64,000 nt of DNA from Trematomus loennbergii (GCA_012861695.1 JAAOOA010000060.1:7046697-7110696); one strand, 5' to 3'. Shown: positions 1 through 12,188, counted from the first letter of the stretch. Notes: generated by a model not told the origin, from the sequence alone. Translations and numbers: made by a program.

Positions 1-168
1 TTGCTCGCACACACACAGACACACACACTGCTGGAGGAGCAGACAGGCTTGGCGATAAAGCTAGAACAAGCAAACTCATCCTGAGCACACACAAACACTC
101 ACAGCCGAAGTAAAAACAATAAGTGTGGCTTGATATTGAGTAAGAAAAAGGTTTATAACGCTGTGAGC
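1..168. repeat. CA-rich simple sequence and repeat edge
   Basis: The first 110 bases are rich in ACAC runs with no coding signal. Bases 109-150 match 2,574-2,616 (the part ending TTGATATTGAGTAAGAA), so an edge of the unclassified dispersed repeat described at 1,515-3,405 reaches here. The match ends abruptly near 150, suggesting a truncated or recombined copy. Confidence 0.4.
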
Positions 169-498
169 ATGGGTCTGCGGAGAGCATTTCAACGTAATAG
201 TCCGAAAAACGTTTACCCATTAAACAGTCGTGGTAGATACCTTGTTTGTTTTAAACATCATAAATACACAAACAACAATGAATACTTACAGGTTGTGTAC
301 CCGAACTCCCGCTGGTCCAAACAAAGTAGGAACAGCATCGTTCTTCAGTGCCCTACGCTGTACATATCCGACATGAATCCTGAAAGGTTTTGGGAAGCTT
401 TGTTACGTGAAAGGCTGGCAGAGGGTGCGGCCATAGCTCTGGGCGTGGCTACTGGCCATCCTACGTCACATACCCAGGAAGTAAACAATGGAAAATGA
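169..498 (+). CDS. Unidentified open reading frame, 109 codons
   Basis: An open frame runs from the ATG at 169 to a TGA at 496-498; it is open a little further upstream into the repeat edge. I do not recognise the product. It is basic in the first half, has no obvious signal peptide or membrane segment, and ends in an Ala/Gly-rich stretch. It lies in the inferred first intron of the SorCS gene, next to repeats, and on the opposite strand to that gene. The reverse strand contains TGACGTAGG, a CRE-like motif, so the open frame could equally be a chance reading of a promoter-like piece of a mobile element. No splice sites, copies elsewhere in the window or conserved motif support translation. 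Treat it as an open frame only. Confidence 0.15.
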   Translation: MGLRRAFQRNSPKNVYPLNSRGRYLVCFKHHKYTNNNEYLQVVYPNSRWSKQSRNSIVLQCPTLYISDMNPERFWEALLRERLAEGAAIALGVATGHPTSHTQEVNNGK

Positions 499-924
499 GA
501 AATCTCCAACGAGGCGTTTTGGGGAGGTATTTTCTGTGTTAGAGTTTTACTCGCTACAGGGTGTATTTTGAGGGTTTTTGACTCTGCAGACGTTTACATG
601 CATAAAAACCTTCATAACACACAAGGGGACGGGTAATAACCGGAAAAGCATGACATGGGACCTTTAACACTTTAAACTTGACCGTTTTTTAACCCGCACC
701 GCCTAGTGGTTAAAGCACGTTATTGATTGTTTTTGTTGAATATGTTATATTTACATACAAAATAGGGGGAAAGTAGAAGATCAATGATAGAAATATAGAA
801 TATAAAAAATCAAGAAGATACTGTAAGTGATCTCTACAATAAAACAGTTTAGTGCCGGATGTACAAAGATATTAATAGGAGGATGTGCAAAACAGAAAAA
901 CGAATACATTTTTTTATTATTTTT
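499..924. other. Non-coding; MITE end and repeat TIR-like motif
   Basis: No gene seen. Bases 646-668 read like the right end of the MITE family whose ends resemble GCATGATAGGTCCCCTTTAA (compare 54,336-54,355). Bases 696-725 match the left terminal repeat of the element nested at 15,846-16,626 (core CTAGTGGTTAAAGCACG). No matching partner end was found nearby, so both look like fragments. Confidence 0.4.
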
Positions 925-1330
925 TATTTAACCTTTATTTAACCAGATAAAAACATTGAGATAAAATCTCATTTTCAATGCTGACCTGGCCAAGAAGGCA
1001 GCAACGTTACACATAACACATAACACAAACATATAAAATACAGAGAACATAACTAAGAAAACAAAAGACGAAAAAGCAATCACAACATTGTGCACATTAG
1101 GACAGTAAAAAAAGTACACTACTTGTTACTGCAAGAGCAGCTGGTGGTGAGGACTTCAGACAACTTCAATTTAAAACATGATATAGACAAGTGCCATCAG
1201 TTTTAGGCTTGATTGAAGGTCATTCCAAGACCAAGGACCATAATAAGAAAGACTCCTTTTTCCAGCCTCAGTCCGTACAGTAGGTACCTGGAACCGTATC
1301 CAGGCACTGGATCTGAGGTTGTAAGAGAAT
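925..1330. repeat. Interspersed repeat fragment, family not assigned
   Basis: The stretch begins with a T-rich run and then TTTATTTAACCAG followed by a CATTGAGATAAAATCTC segment and GACCTGGCCAAGA. I recognise this arrangement as a high-copy interspersed repeat in teleost genomes, but I cannot assign the class. The second half (about 1,215-1,330) contains the associated CATTCCAAGACCAAGG segment. There is no open frame of note and no target duplication was seen. Confidence 0.4.
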
Positions 1331-1514
1331 TAACCTTTATTTAAACATTAAAGAATACTTTAGGTTAAGGTCTTCTTTTAAATAAGAAAAAAGCTTTTGG
1401 GGGTATCTACAGCTAAATATTAAGCCTCACAAAGTACTTAACGTCTAATATATTGCTTTCCTGCAATGTTAACTATGTTGAAGCACTTATTTTAACTGAT
1501 AGTATACATATTAA

Positions 1515-3405
1515 TTATACTCTTATAAGATGTATGTAGATAGTATAAGAAATGTGCAGAATACGACAGTTTAATGGTGGAGGTATACACACATATTGAT
1601 AGATGTCTTGTAATGCACTGTTGAGGAACCTGCAACCCAAGTTTTTCATTCATTGCATAACTACACCGTAGTTGTGAATATGATATGTCCATAAACCTTA
1701 AAAAATCTTGAAAGGGATGTGCAAAATAGCCATTATATACAGTTATTAATTAACGAGTAATGAATATACTTTATAGGGATCTGCAGATAAATGTTTAGTT
1801 TTCTCAAGCACCAACTATCAAATATCTCGCCTGATTGTTGGCACTTGACAATCACCTTCCCTGAATGTTACTCAGGTGTAACTAAAGTCTGCTTCAAGGG
1901 TTGTATATATTTCACATCATTAATCAGAATCTAAAATAAATGTAGTGGAGTGGGGCTGGACCCGTTCAAGTCCAGTTTTGGATAATCTGCCGTGGGTTTC
2001 ATTCCATTTCAAAGAGCTGTCTGACGCTCGGCGTAACCTTGGCACACTGCCACTCCAACATCCAATCCCAGAGCTTGAAGATTAATCACGGGGTTTGTCA
2101 AGCAACGGGACTGTAGTCCCAAACGATAGCTGAGGATTATGGGTAGTGTAGTGTCTTCGGCCATCCTAAACTCCTAAATGTTTTTCGGATTTCATATCGC
2201 ATTAACACCATATCCCAACGTGCATTGCGGCTAAACATCCAATCACTGAGCTTAAACCATAGCTGAGGATCTTGGGTAATCAGTTCAGTGGGTGTGTATC
2301 ATGGATGTATAATAAGAACGTGTGTATCGCAATGATGCTCGAAATGTCCCTTATAGGCCTACGTCTGTTTCCTGTTAGTTCCTGCTGGACGCCAAAAAAG
2401 AGATTATAGAATTAATCAAATAAATAAAAACAAGGATAATCGTGTGTTATTTAGAAAATAATAACAAATTAGAAGGAAAAAAAGATTTAAAAAATACAGA
2501 TTTCAGTATTCTGAGGCTCTGAGCCCCATTTATTTTCCTCCCGGACGGCAAAAACATTATACGATTTCAAATAAAAACAATAATCGTGGCTTGATATTGA
2601 GTAAGAACATGTTTTTATGAACCACACAGCTTCCGGTCTTTCAAGACCTGACCGGACAAAAAGACGTGGTGCAGGCACGAAACATACTACCAATAGAAAT
2701 ACATTGCTTTTAAAATCGTTCTGTGTGACACGAAAAAAAGGGGAAAATCGTGTTGGTGAACACGAATCAATAGATTAAATGTTGTGACTATAACACGAAA
2801 TGCCGTGAGACTGGGTTGACCAAGCAGGTATGAGTGCGGTAATTAGGGGCAGTTCATAAATCCATGCAAACATGACCATTATTCAGTTAAAACGAGACGC
2901 TGCGTGCGCACCTCCTAAACCGGAAGCTCCGGTCGGCTAACCATTATAATCCGTTTATTGCGTTTATTATTTATAATTGTAATGATGGATTATCAGTAAC
3001 CATTTTTAAGTTACACAGAGACATTGGATTAACCGTTTTTATGCCCTTGAACACAACTTTTGATCACAAAACAGCAAAGGTAAGACATAATTATCATCAT
3101 GGCTACTTAAAGTGAAGTTGTTTTCTTGCTCTTTCTTGGCTGCTAGTTCAGTGAGATACCAATGGAATCTGTGGAATCTCAGCTTTCATGTGATATGTTG
3201 TTTGTGCAGATAAAATGACGTCAAAAAGATCGCTTTTGCCAGTGATGTGCTAAAGTAGCCGTTAGCCCCGTTAGCCCGTTTTGCTAAGTGTTGATTTTAG
3301 ACTCTTGGTGTTGGACTTCTGTTCCATGTAGGTAAAATGGTTAATATTGTCTGTTAGCTGAGTTTCTTCCCGTTAAGTGGGTATGCATCATTAATAGGTT
3401 GTTAA
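1515..3405 (+). repeat. Unclassified dispersed repeat, copy A (uninterrupted)
   Basis: This stretch is collinear with 52,060-55,460. Blocks 1,515-2,190, 2,195-2,830 and 3,150-3,405 match 52,060-52,840, 54,546-55,205 and 55,250-55,455 respectively. The piece 2,975-3,080, including a possible splice donor AAAGGTAAGAC, matches 50,205-50,335 instead. Bases 1,740-1,950 also match 15,950-16,190. A recognisable part is the ACACGAAATGCCGTGA motif near 2,805. No protein of known type is encoded. Copy A keeps ATTAACAC at 2,201-2,208 intact, the site where copy C received a hAT element. The class is unknown: it could be a non-autonomous DNA transposon or a scrambled composite. Confidence 0.7.
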
Positions 3406-3673
3406 ATGTTAAGAAGCCTTGAGAAGTTGTTTCTTGCAAGATGTTGCATCTGCCCCTATGGTCTGCCCCCAGGAGTCTCACAATAATAAGAGCGCTGTTA
3501 GGAGAGATGACGAGTGGCATTCACAGTGGCCAATCAGAGTGGTACTCAAACCGGATACGTCACATGGGATGAGGGTTCCCAACCAACCAAAATTGTTTAA
3601 ACTAAGGAAGTAGCGTAATTCATATACTGATAGCAGCACCGTTTGTCCAGCGGCTTAACGGTATACCAATACC

Positions 3674-3720
3674 GTCCAATCAGGTACCGGTACTAAGTCA
3701 GTACCGGTACCTGATTGGAC
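3674..3720. repeat. Perfect inverted repeat, 20-bp arms, 7-nt loop
   Basis: Arms at 3,674-3,693 and 3,701-3,720 are exact reverse complements (left arm starts GTCCAATCAGG and ends CCGGTAC) around the loop TAAGTCA. The arms themselves contain the shorter palindrome GTACCGGTAC. Transcribed in either direction this would form a strong hairpin. It lies just outside the end of the dispersed repeat. Confidence 0.9.
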
Positions 3721-5481
3721 AGTTCTTACAGGTGTTGGCAAACACAACTGTCCACTCATTGTGCTGCATTATTTGAACGACACCAACAAATAAGGTGAAA
3801 GTTTGAAATATTTGAACCGTTAAGCACAGCAACAAAGTATAAAATCCAAGCCAAACAAAGACGTAGCACTAACACAAGGCTAGGTTAGAATGTGTTCATT
3901 GAGCCTGGCCCAAAGCATTAGTATGCTACAAAGTGATTTTTTTAGATGATCAAACATCATCTAACCAGCGCCCCCAAAGCTGCATTAACATGATACCAGA
4001 CAGCTGTTTGTAGCGCCGCAAGGTAGCAGGGAGGTAACCAAGAAACAAAACTAAACTTCCTGTTTTCACCGCATCTCCCAATAAGCAAAAAGAATATCAC
4101 ATATCATGTGAATGCAGCTTTACACACACCTTCAAGCTTTTTTTTAATTAGGATACATTTTTCTAACTTTCAAATCAAACAATCTGATAACAACTTTTTC
4201 AGACCGCTACTTTCCATCACTAGTTGTCCATGCAATGCCAACATGTGTGCTAATATCCCCAGATGGATCTAAAAAGGCAACCAATGAACTAGTAACTCAT
4301 AAACCTCCAGTCCCCTTCATGAGGTTCTCCCTGCTGCTGGTGAATTAATTCATGTGAGTACAGCACAAGATAAATTCTCCCCACTTACTGTAAATTGAAG
4401 GGGCCACAGAGTGAGTGGGCGGTGAAAAATTACACAAGTGGAAATGTTGTCATTGCATGATTGAAAAAGACCATAAGAGGGAGAAACATAAAGGTGAAAG
4501 CAAGAGGAACGATTCCCTCAGAAGCACCTAAGGGCACTTACTAAAATAAAGTGTGTACCTGAAGCCTCACAGGCTTGACTGAGAGTGCCCCAAAGAGTGT
4601 ATATTTCTGTCATGCCTATAGGGAGGCTTTGACTCCTCTAAAGAAAGATAGTTTTACGGCATTTAACTTTAAATTAAAGGGAATAATGACTTATTTGTGA
4701 CAGTTTCTCATGGGATTTTAAGCTTCTAAAAGGAAAGCAGAACTGGGAAGCTAGTTTGTTTACGGGCAGGCTGATGGCAAGTAAACGCTGCTTATTGAAG
4801 CATCACAGCGTCCGCCTGCTTGATCACTCCTGGGCATGTACCCCAAGGACCGCTTAGCCCACACAGTGGCTTTGGTTATGTTTCTTTTTTTTCAGTGTTT
4901 CTATTCTGCTTTCCCCCCCCCTCTATTCTCTCCTCTTAGCAGGATGTGTTGAGTTAAAGGTCTGAACCGCATAGATTAGACTCTGCTCGTGTTGCAACGG
5001 AATGTTCGCAACCTGATTTGGAAGCTTACATTGGAATTGTTACACGGGACGATGTGGCCAGGACACAAGGAGGTGCATGTGAGCGTAGAGAAAGGAACAA
5101 GAGGGAGAACAGATTTAAGAAAACAAAATCATAAGAGACGCAGAACTTTCAAATAAAGTCCTTGTCAGGTAAATGGATCAAATGTGACCAAATCTAAGCC
5201 CCACATTAACATATTGATGGCTCAAGAGTGTATAGTAAACCTTTTATCTATAATTAAAATAACTAATCTTTGTTAAGATTTCGATTTTCTGTTTTTTTCT
5301 CCATTATTTTAAAAGGGATAGACAGAAGTTTAAGCATATAAACTGAGTATTGTACGTCTAAAATAAATACACCCAATCACTTGCATCCAAAATGTGTGAC
5401 TGTTTACATCAATACGTGACTCATTAAGCATATTTAAAACAACTGAAAACAAAATCTACAGAGTGTTTGTGGTACGATAGT
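3721..5481. other. Non-coding intronic DNA
   Basis: I see no gene and no clear mobile element. A pyrimidine run lies near 4,886-4,936. The stretch is AT-rich and otherwise ordinary. Confidence 0.5.
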
Positions 5482-6525
5482 TAGGCCTGTCACGATCATT
5501 AATTTTGTTGGACGATACATTTTTCCGGAAATTATTACGATAAACGATAATATTGTCGGCACCGTTGTAAGACCATTTTAGACCACTGACATAATGATAA
5601 TATATAATAATAATTCAAGTACATCCTTTCAAACAGAACTTTTGATTGAACATCCAACATTGCAAATGAAATGTGAAATAATATTCAAATATATAAATTA
5701 TATATAATAATAGAACAAATTAAATTATAAAAAATGTATTAAATCACACACAACCAAAACAATCAATTAAATAGACTCAGGCTGGAAAACAGAGCTCTCT
5801 CTCTCATATATATATAAATAAATATGAGCACAAATTATCTCACAAGCAAAAAAAACCTCCTTAAAATAGCAGTCAAGTGTACAGTCCACTGTCCATACAA
5901 AGACCCAGATGCCTCAACAGGCCATATCCAAATCTGTTTTTCAAAGATTTTGAGCAAGGAACACCAACATGTTTGCATTGTCGGGCAAATGCATCTTTGA
6001 TTGTAAACTGTCGGGAAGATGGGGCTCTCCATCTCCAGCTGCCTGCTCCCAGCTGGGAAAACAGAATGGGGTGGTTGTGTTTCAGGTGCAGTTTAAGGTT
6101 GGTCGTATTGCTAGCTTTTGTTGCTACCTTTTTAAAACAAATGCGACACACCGCTCGGCTCATTCAAGTCCGTAGGTTCGCCTCGTTGATTTGGCTTAAA
6201 TCCAAAATATTCCCACACCGGAGATGTGGTATTAGGTTTTGCAACCAATTCCATTTAACTTCAAATTCCCCTCGAGTAAGTCACACGTTGTCTCCTGCTT
6301 GTCTCTATATTATTAATTTGGCTGCTACACTGTTGCACGCGGAGTGTCCTGACCTGGCTGTGTGTGAGCCCCGCCCCTCACAGCACGCCGGGCTAAAATT
6401 CTGGTCACATCCTTATGTAAACAAACACGCATGTAAACGGCAATTTATCGAGCTCAGAAAAGTTATCGAGTCCATTTTTATTTATCGTACGATAAGTCAA
6501 TTTATTGATTATCGCGACAGACCTA
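5482..6525 (-). mobile_element. Non-autonomous hAT element with BED finger
   Basis: Ends are TAGGCCTGTCACGAT (5,482) and the complement of TAGGTCTGTCGCGAT (ending 6,525), giving imperfect inverted repeats. The flanks carry an exact 8-bp direct repeat ACGATAGT at 5,474-5,481 and 6,526-6,533, the target duplication size of the hAT superfamily. At about 1,044 bp it is far too short for a full transposase, and only an N-terminal BED finger remains (see 5,873-6,163). It has inserted in the inferred SorCS intron. Confidence 0.9.
5873..6163 (-). pseudogene. BED-finger N-terminus of hAT transposase (ZBED-like)
   Basis: The 96-residue minus-strand frame begins at 6,163. It shows a BED-type zinc finger: Cys6-x2-Cys9, then a basic linker ending in His26-x4-His31, with the typical Asn-Leu-Lys-Leu-His-Leu-Lys context before the histidines. 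BED fingers bind DNA at the N-terminus of hAT transposases of the ZBED1 type. After residue 50 there is a short Ser/Phe/Thr segment with Asp-Ala-Phe, usual after BED fingers in these enzymes, and then the frame stops. The RNase-H-like catalytic core and the C-terminal dimerisation domain are absent. The frame lies inside the hAT element at 5,482-6,525 and shares its orientation. It is a transposase relic and not a host gene. The true start may be upstream or in a lost exon. Confidence 0.75.
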
Positions 6526-7299
6526 ACGATAGTATTCATAAAATTCAATTTCAACAAAAACACACCTCATGTGCTGGTTTCTTCCCACCTGAAAAAAGAT
6601 CTGAAAGTGACAGGCCCAAATAACTGTTTAAATAAAAGTCTTTCCTCTCAACAACTAATAGTCAAGTACAATGCCAAACGATTTTGCAGGTCATTTACGC
6701 TGTAACCCTCCACTCAAGTCTTACATACCATAAAATAGAAAATATCTTTCTCTGGAGGGGCTGCATCAACATAAGTAGAAATAATCCATGTGTTTCAGCA
6801 GAAACCACTTTCCCGATTGTCAGTTAAGCATATGTCTGTTCCAAATGACACGTCTGATTCCTGCCATCTTGGATGAGCAGATTGTGATTTATAACTCGTC
6901 CTACGACTCCACGTGGCATTAACAGCCCTCAGGTGTCTGGAAATGAGCAGATCATGAAGGCTTGATGGTGTGGAGAGAACTCCACTACAGAGGAGATATG
7001 CAACTTTTGTAAAAATGAATATTTAGTTTGCGGTAAATTGGGCGTTGCCATGGCTATCAAAACGCATACACAACCTGAAATAGATCTCTTCAACACCTCG
7101 AGAGTTGGTGTGAGACGGCAGATGTGAGTCTGTTTCTGACAACGCTTCAAAGAGCACCGTGTGAGAGACTGTTCATTCATTTTTGAGATAATCTTTTGAT
7201 ATATTAAATTGAAATGGAGGATTCGGATGATTTCCTCTTTAATCATCATGTACATGTTTATGGCACATAGTGAGATTTAGACTCCATTTAACCGATATT
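6526..7299. other. Non-coding intronic DNA
   Basis: No gene or clear repeat seen. It starts with the 8-bp target duplication of the preceding hAT and is otherwise ordinary intronic sequence. Confidence 0.5.
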
Positions 7300-7440
7300 G
7301 GGAGAAATGGGGGGCCCGGGGAGCAGTGCTGGGGGCTAGTGCCTAGCTCAAGGGAAATGTAACCTGGTCTGTTGTGGGACTTGAACCCATGACCCTCAGG
7401 TTCCAATGCCAAGTCCCTACAGATTGAGCATTGGAATCCA
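7300..7440 (-). repeat. Degenerate tRNA-derived SINE relic
   Basis: The segment GACTTGAACCCATGACC around 7,379 is the reverse complement of a pol III B-box-like sequence (GGTTCAAGTC). It is preceded by GTGCCTAGCTCAAGGG, a usual companion in fish tRNA-derived SINEs read on the minus strand. The copy is diverged and has no clear A-box or tail. Confidence 0.5.
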
Positions 7441-8189
7441 ACAAAAATTGTTTTCTGTTTAATTTCTTATTGACATGCTTCTGTTTGCCTCATGTTCCAG
7501 ACGGACATGTCCAATAAAACGTTTCTGGAACCATCAAAGCTCAAGCGTAAACTTCTACGACTGATGGGTGATATGACAGCCAGAATCCACAGAACATGGT
7601 TCTAAATGGCTGACATTTTATAATGTAAATAACAGTGTCCGGGTGCATATTGTATATCCATCTGAGCAATATGCCAGCGGGCCCCACGGTGAGACTGCTC
7701 TTTGACTTTAACCTTTTTCTCAGAATCTGCCAGTAAGAACTCAGTGGGTATTTGTTTGATCAGATGTATTTCTCTTTGTTTCCATAATTGAAGATAGGAG
7801 TTGAATGGAAAACAGTGGCCATGTATAATTCTGACAGAGATGTGAAAAGATGAAAAGGTAAATATTAAAAATGTGTTCAAATACAGGCACAATAGTGACT
7901 TGATTTTTGGGACCAGTCGGGATTGCAGATTGAATTATTAACCCTAACTTAAGTTAACATTTTCATGACAATGATGTCTTGAAGTTTGGGATTTCAGTAT
8001 TGCTGTTGGGTCTTTTAGTCCAGTGTGTTAAGGGAGACATGCTCAGGAGTGACTTTATTTTCTGAACCAGACCAGATTACAGATTGACATACTAACCCAA
8101 ACCCTACTTTGAGTTCAGCAACTTTATACACATTAATGGATCTCTTATTATAACCCAGTGATATAAAAGCTATTATTCCGAAAATTGCC
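7441..8189. other. Non-coding intronic DNA
   Basis: Nothing recognised. Small open frames here lack homology that I can name. Confidence 0.5.
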
Positions 8190-8355
8190 GTACTGCATTA
8201 TTACTACTTAGATGTGGTACTTTTATATTCTGATGCTAATGCTTCTGTACTTTCAGTTAGGTAACAAACAATAAATGCAAGGGTTTTACTTTTAACTGAG
8301 TATTTCTACACTGTAGTATACTTTTACTTAAGTAAAGGGACTTCTTCCACCATTG
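8190..8355 (+). repeat. Right end of a hAT-like repeat
   Basis: The end reads TTACTTAAGTAAAGGGACTT followed by CTTCTTCCACCATTG, which resembles the terminal sequence (complement CAGTGGTGGAAGAAG) of a common fish hAT family. A related end is present at 29,690-29,705. The left end was not found, so this is a partial or strongly diverged copy. Confidence 0.5.
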
Positions 8356-10424
8356 AACATTCCAATTATTATGACACTAGTCTCCGCTCAGGCCTTTTTA
8401 TCATAATAAATGTTATCCCTTGAGTAACACCTCTATTAGGCTATTGTCTGTAGTTCTTTAACAGCTGGATGTTGTACTTTTTATGACATCATTTTACTTT
8501 GTCACACCGCATTCAGTTCTCTGAGCGCTGTCAACTGGTTTTAAAGAGACTGAAGGGAAATCAGTAGCAGAAGCATTAGACAGAACAAAGGAACCATCCT
8601 AAAGTGGATTCCAATAAAACATTTATTCTATCCAAAATTACAGGGTAAATCCTGAAAGGAATAGTTAAAAAAAACATTGATCATTCTTTCCATTGGGACA
8701 TTTCCTAATGTAGTACAAGCAGGCATTGGGAGTAAATTATTAAATGTAACGGAATTATGTAATCAGGAAACAAAAAAAGGTAGTGATGTTCCCTTATAGT
8801 TACATAAAAAAAATGTAGATCAGATTACTTTTACTATTCTAAAATAATGGGGATTACTGGCAGAATTAGGGTTAAAATAAAGATTGATATATTATAGCTA
8901 GACGTACTGCCTCTTTGGTTTTTATTTAGGCTACTTACATACATTTTTATTTTAAAAGTCATGATCAGATCATTGACCCCTTGAAAACGTTCCCCAAAGT
9001 GAAATTGGAAAATTAAGTGGTTTTTTTACTTTCTTGTTTTTGCTCCTATACTTTCATTTAAATTAATATTGCAAGCACACATACAGGGCGCTGCTAATTG
9101 AGTGAAGCCTGCGGTGTCTCCGTGTCTACGTCTCCAGTCTGCATGCCTGGCTTATTATGTTCCCATCATTTACTACTCCATTCAGCTGCTGTGTGTATGT
9201 ATTTTTACTCATACTACATCTTTCCCTACTATGAGTCATAATTACACCCTCAGATGCAATGTGACATTCATGCTCCCAGTAATGCGGGCGGTTAAAAGAT
9301 CTGCTTTGTAAATGCATTTAAGGTTAAATATTAAGAGCAGCAAACCCTTATCTGTATCTTCTTCACGTTTACTCCGTGGCATGTTGTGGAGTCATCTGTT
9401 TATTTATACAGCAGCTCAGATTGTAAAGAGCGAGGACGTCTGTTCCTGCTTATAGCAGCGACTCTAGCATGCTCTATTCTCGCACGCCTCGAGTAAATTG
9501 TTTGTGTCGACTGAAAGAATAGGGGCAAATCGTTTCCTAGTTACACAAGTAGCATCTATTCCCATCACAAAATCAAACAGGGCTGCTCAATATTAATGAC
9601 TGTTTTGTTTGGAGCGTAAACACAAATTGGCAGAAAAAGGAAATAAGCATGGCAATTGTGCATTTTTCTGACATTTTCAGGATTTTTTGCCTCCTCTGTA
9701 AGGTCACTTTTTGTCGTGAGCTATAGTAGTTTGTCAAGTCGGAAACACCTGAGGCACGGATAGAGTTTCAGTCAGAGGCGGAGTGGAGGGCATGGGAGCT
9801 GGTGATACGTGTTTGACTGTAATTGGCTTTGTTACAGACAGGGCTAAGTGCTGTGGGTGTTACATTGAGTGGTGGAACAGTAAGGACATTGACTCACAGA
9901 GAATAGGTTAAGGACAAACGTTAACAACATTTTAAAAAATCAGGGCCGCACATTTTCTGGGCTAAAATAAATGTTTTATCCATATTCTTCCCTTTGATTC
10001 TCACTCTGTGGTAATTATGTTTTAAGAAGAGAAGTGTTGAGATATCAGCGCCCGCAGCAAACTAATACATTTGAACTGTGCTCCAGTGCTTTACTGCCCA
10101 CAGACTTTCTTCTTCCCATGTTAATTAAAGTTAAAAGCAATAATCTAAAAATGCATTTAGGCTGATATTATCACATGGGATTCAACAGAAAGCATGTATT
10201 CATGCTCAGATTCAACACAAGAAAAAGCTTTCTCTTCGCCCCCTACAGCGAACACTTGTTGTCTCTGAAGAATGCACAAAATGCTGCATTAAAAGGCAGC
10301 GGAGCAGGTACCACAAGTGATAAAATGTGTAGGGCCATGGATGGCACCGTGCAGAATACCAGCAACAGTGTTGGGGAAGACACGCTTCACATTAATGCTT
10401 CAAGAAGACGGGCTAAAAGTGGGA
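8356..10424. other. Non-coding intronic DNA
   Basis: No gene recognised. Around 8,660-8,930 the composition resembles an old repeat (GTAACGGAATTATGTAATCAG) that I cannot classify. The rest is ordinary. Confidence 0.45.
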
Positions 10425-10600
10425 TTCTGGGCCGCTATAGTATACAATTGGTAGAGCTGGTAACCCATGTACTGGGCACTGTAGGACCCTGGGTCCAACC
10501 TGCCTGGGACCATTTGCTGCCATCAGCCCCTCTGTGTCACCCTTTCCTCACCATCACTTCAATAAAGGCACAGGTTGCCCAAAATAAAAAGTTACAGATT
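10425..10600 (+). repeat. tRNA-derived SINE relic (AFC-like)
   Basis: A tRNA-like head (GGTAGAGCTGGTAACCCATG near 10,450, then CCCTGGGTCCAACC near 10,488) is followed by a CAGCCCCTCTGTGTCACC segment, AATAAAGGCA and an A-rich tail ending near 10,590. This order resembles the tRNA-type SINEs of percomorph fishes. It makes part of a 147-codon open frame at 10,175-10,618, which is therefore not considered a gene. Confidence 0.55.
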
Positions 10601-10802
10601 CCATCAGAATTAAAATAACTATATGCACTTTAATGCAAACTTAAATCATATCTAGGGCTGAAAAATGTGTAAGAGCATTGATTGACCACACATTTTATAA
10701 TCATGACTTCTATTTGGATGATGATATCCTCCATCAGTTATGTTTCTTTCCTTGAATTTGAATTGCATTAATTGAAGTAACATGATTGTTTAATGTTTTC
10801 TG

Positions 10803-10875
10803 TTGTACCACCTTGTACAATGTGCTTTGGCAATATTGTCTTTTTGCCAATAAAGCTTCTTTGATTTTGATCATT
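10803..10875 (+). repeat. Retroposon 3' tail fragment
   Basis: GTGCTTTGGCAATATTG is followed by GCCAATAAAGCTTCTTTGA, a polyadenylation-type tail often seen at the 3' end of fish non-LTR retroposons. It is too short to assign a family. Confidence 0.35.
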
Positions 10876-11756
10876 TTAGCATCATTGCCCTCATTATCAT
10901 TGTCAAAATATATGAATATCATCATGGTGTGATTTTTAACACACGGGATATTTTGCAGCTCCACAATGCAAAATGGTACTTTAACACATATTTAGTCTTT
11001 CACAAATATTTAGCTTCCTGCGACTCGAATATTTTGCAGTCTTTATCCTATTCAATTTGTGATTTATACATACAGACATTATAATAATATCATGTTGGAG
11101 CTGAACTCAGGTGAAGGACATCTTTACCTCATGAGGATTTGCTCTCTATCTCTAAATGTTGTACTGTTTGATTGACAAAACAAGTTACGATGTGTGTCAC
11201 ATTTCGCTCAGCTTTTGGTAGATGAAGGATATTGATATGTCACAACCAGCTCTTTGCATCTGCACTAACAACTCTTGAGTCTGAGCACCTGATAAAAGAA
11301 CCCCTCATCTCCCCATTCCTGCAATTAAATGAAAGAACCTCACACCCTCTAGCAAAGAGGCCAGGAAGCAGGCAGGTGCTTCAGCCCTTTGGCGGAGGAA
11401 ACCTGGCTTTAGAGGAGGAAGGAGGGACGGCTGGAATTGCTTAACCTCTCCCATAACCTGCAGCTACTTGAGAATCCTGCCCTCTGGTCAGAGACGCTCC
11501 GTGATCAACATGAACAGCTTCAGCCTGACATCGGTTCAGCTGCTCGCACTGAAGAAGCTCCTGAAGTAAAGACCCTAAACCCCCACCGTCTCTCTCTACA
11601 ACTCAAATAATAAAAGCCATGACCAGACTAGTATCATTTTGAATGTGTAAAATCGAAATTACAGGGGAAAACTTGAAACATTGTACAATTTCCAGAGGAA
11701 GCCATTTCACTCAAGAAAGATAGGGCTTATAATAACATGATAATATGACTCAATCT
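10876..11756. other. Non-coding intronic DNA
   Basis: Nothing recognised; the open frame at 11,232-11,444 has no identifiable feature. Confidence 0.5.
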
Positions 11757-12003
11757 GGTGAAAATAGTTAGCCATTTTGAAGCCATGGCTCTATATTTAA
11801 AAGCCTCATGATATAATAAATGCTCTATTGAACAGGGGATTCATATCTTTCTGAAACTCTAAGTATTTTACCTCTCATGTGGTAAAATAGTTAACAATTT
11901 TTAAGCCATTGCTCTATATTTAAAGGTTTCATAATAAAATAAATGCTTTATTGGTCGTGGGAATAATATCTTTCTGAAAGTATTTTACCTCTCATGTGGT
12001 AAA
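11757..12003. repeat. Diverged tandem duplication, period about 123 bp
   Basis: Two adjacent units share AATAGTTA, GCTCTATATTTAAA, AATAAATGCT, ATATCTTTCTGAAA and end with TATTTTACCTCTCATGTGGT. The offset of AATAGTTA is 123 bp (11,764 to 11,887). It lies just downstream of SorCS exon 1, inside intron 1. Confidence 0.75.
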
Positions 12004-12188
12004 TGACATGTTTAGTGTCAGACAAATGATGATAACAATTAGTGTGGACTCTCTCTTTTTCACACACACATTTTTCCCATCAGATTACTCTCTCCTGAGG
12101 TGGCTCGTGCCCACCTGACGGACAAACATAAGCGCACATGCTCTGGGGGGATTGTGTCCAGTGATGCTTAAAGTGGACATAAGAAGTC

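Noticed and set aside
5877..6623. 248-codon plus-strand open frame
   Set aside because: Antisense to the BED-finger relic and runs beyond the hAT border into flanking DNA, so it cannot be an element gene.
10175..10618. 147-codon open frame
   Set aside because: Its second half is a tRNA-derived SINE, and the first half has no recognisable domain.
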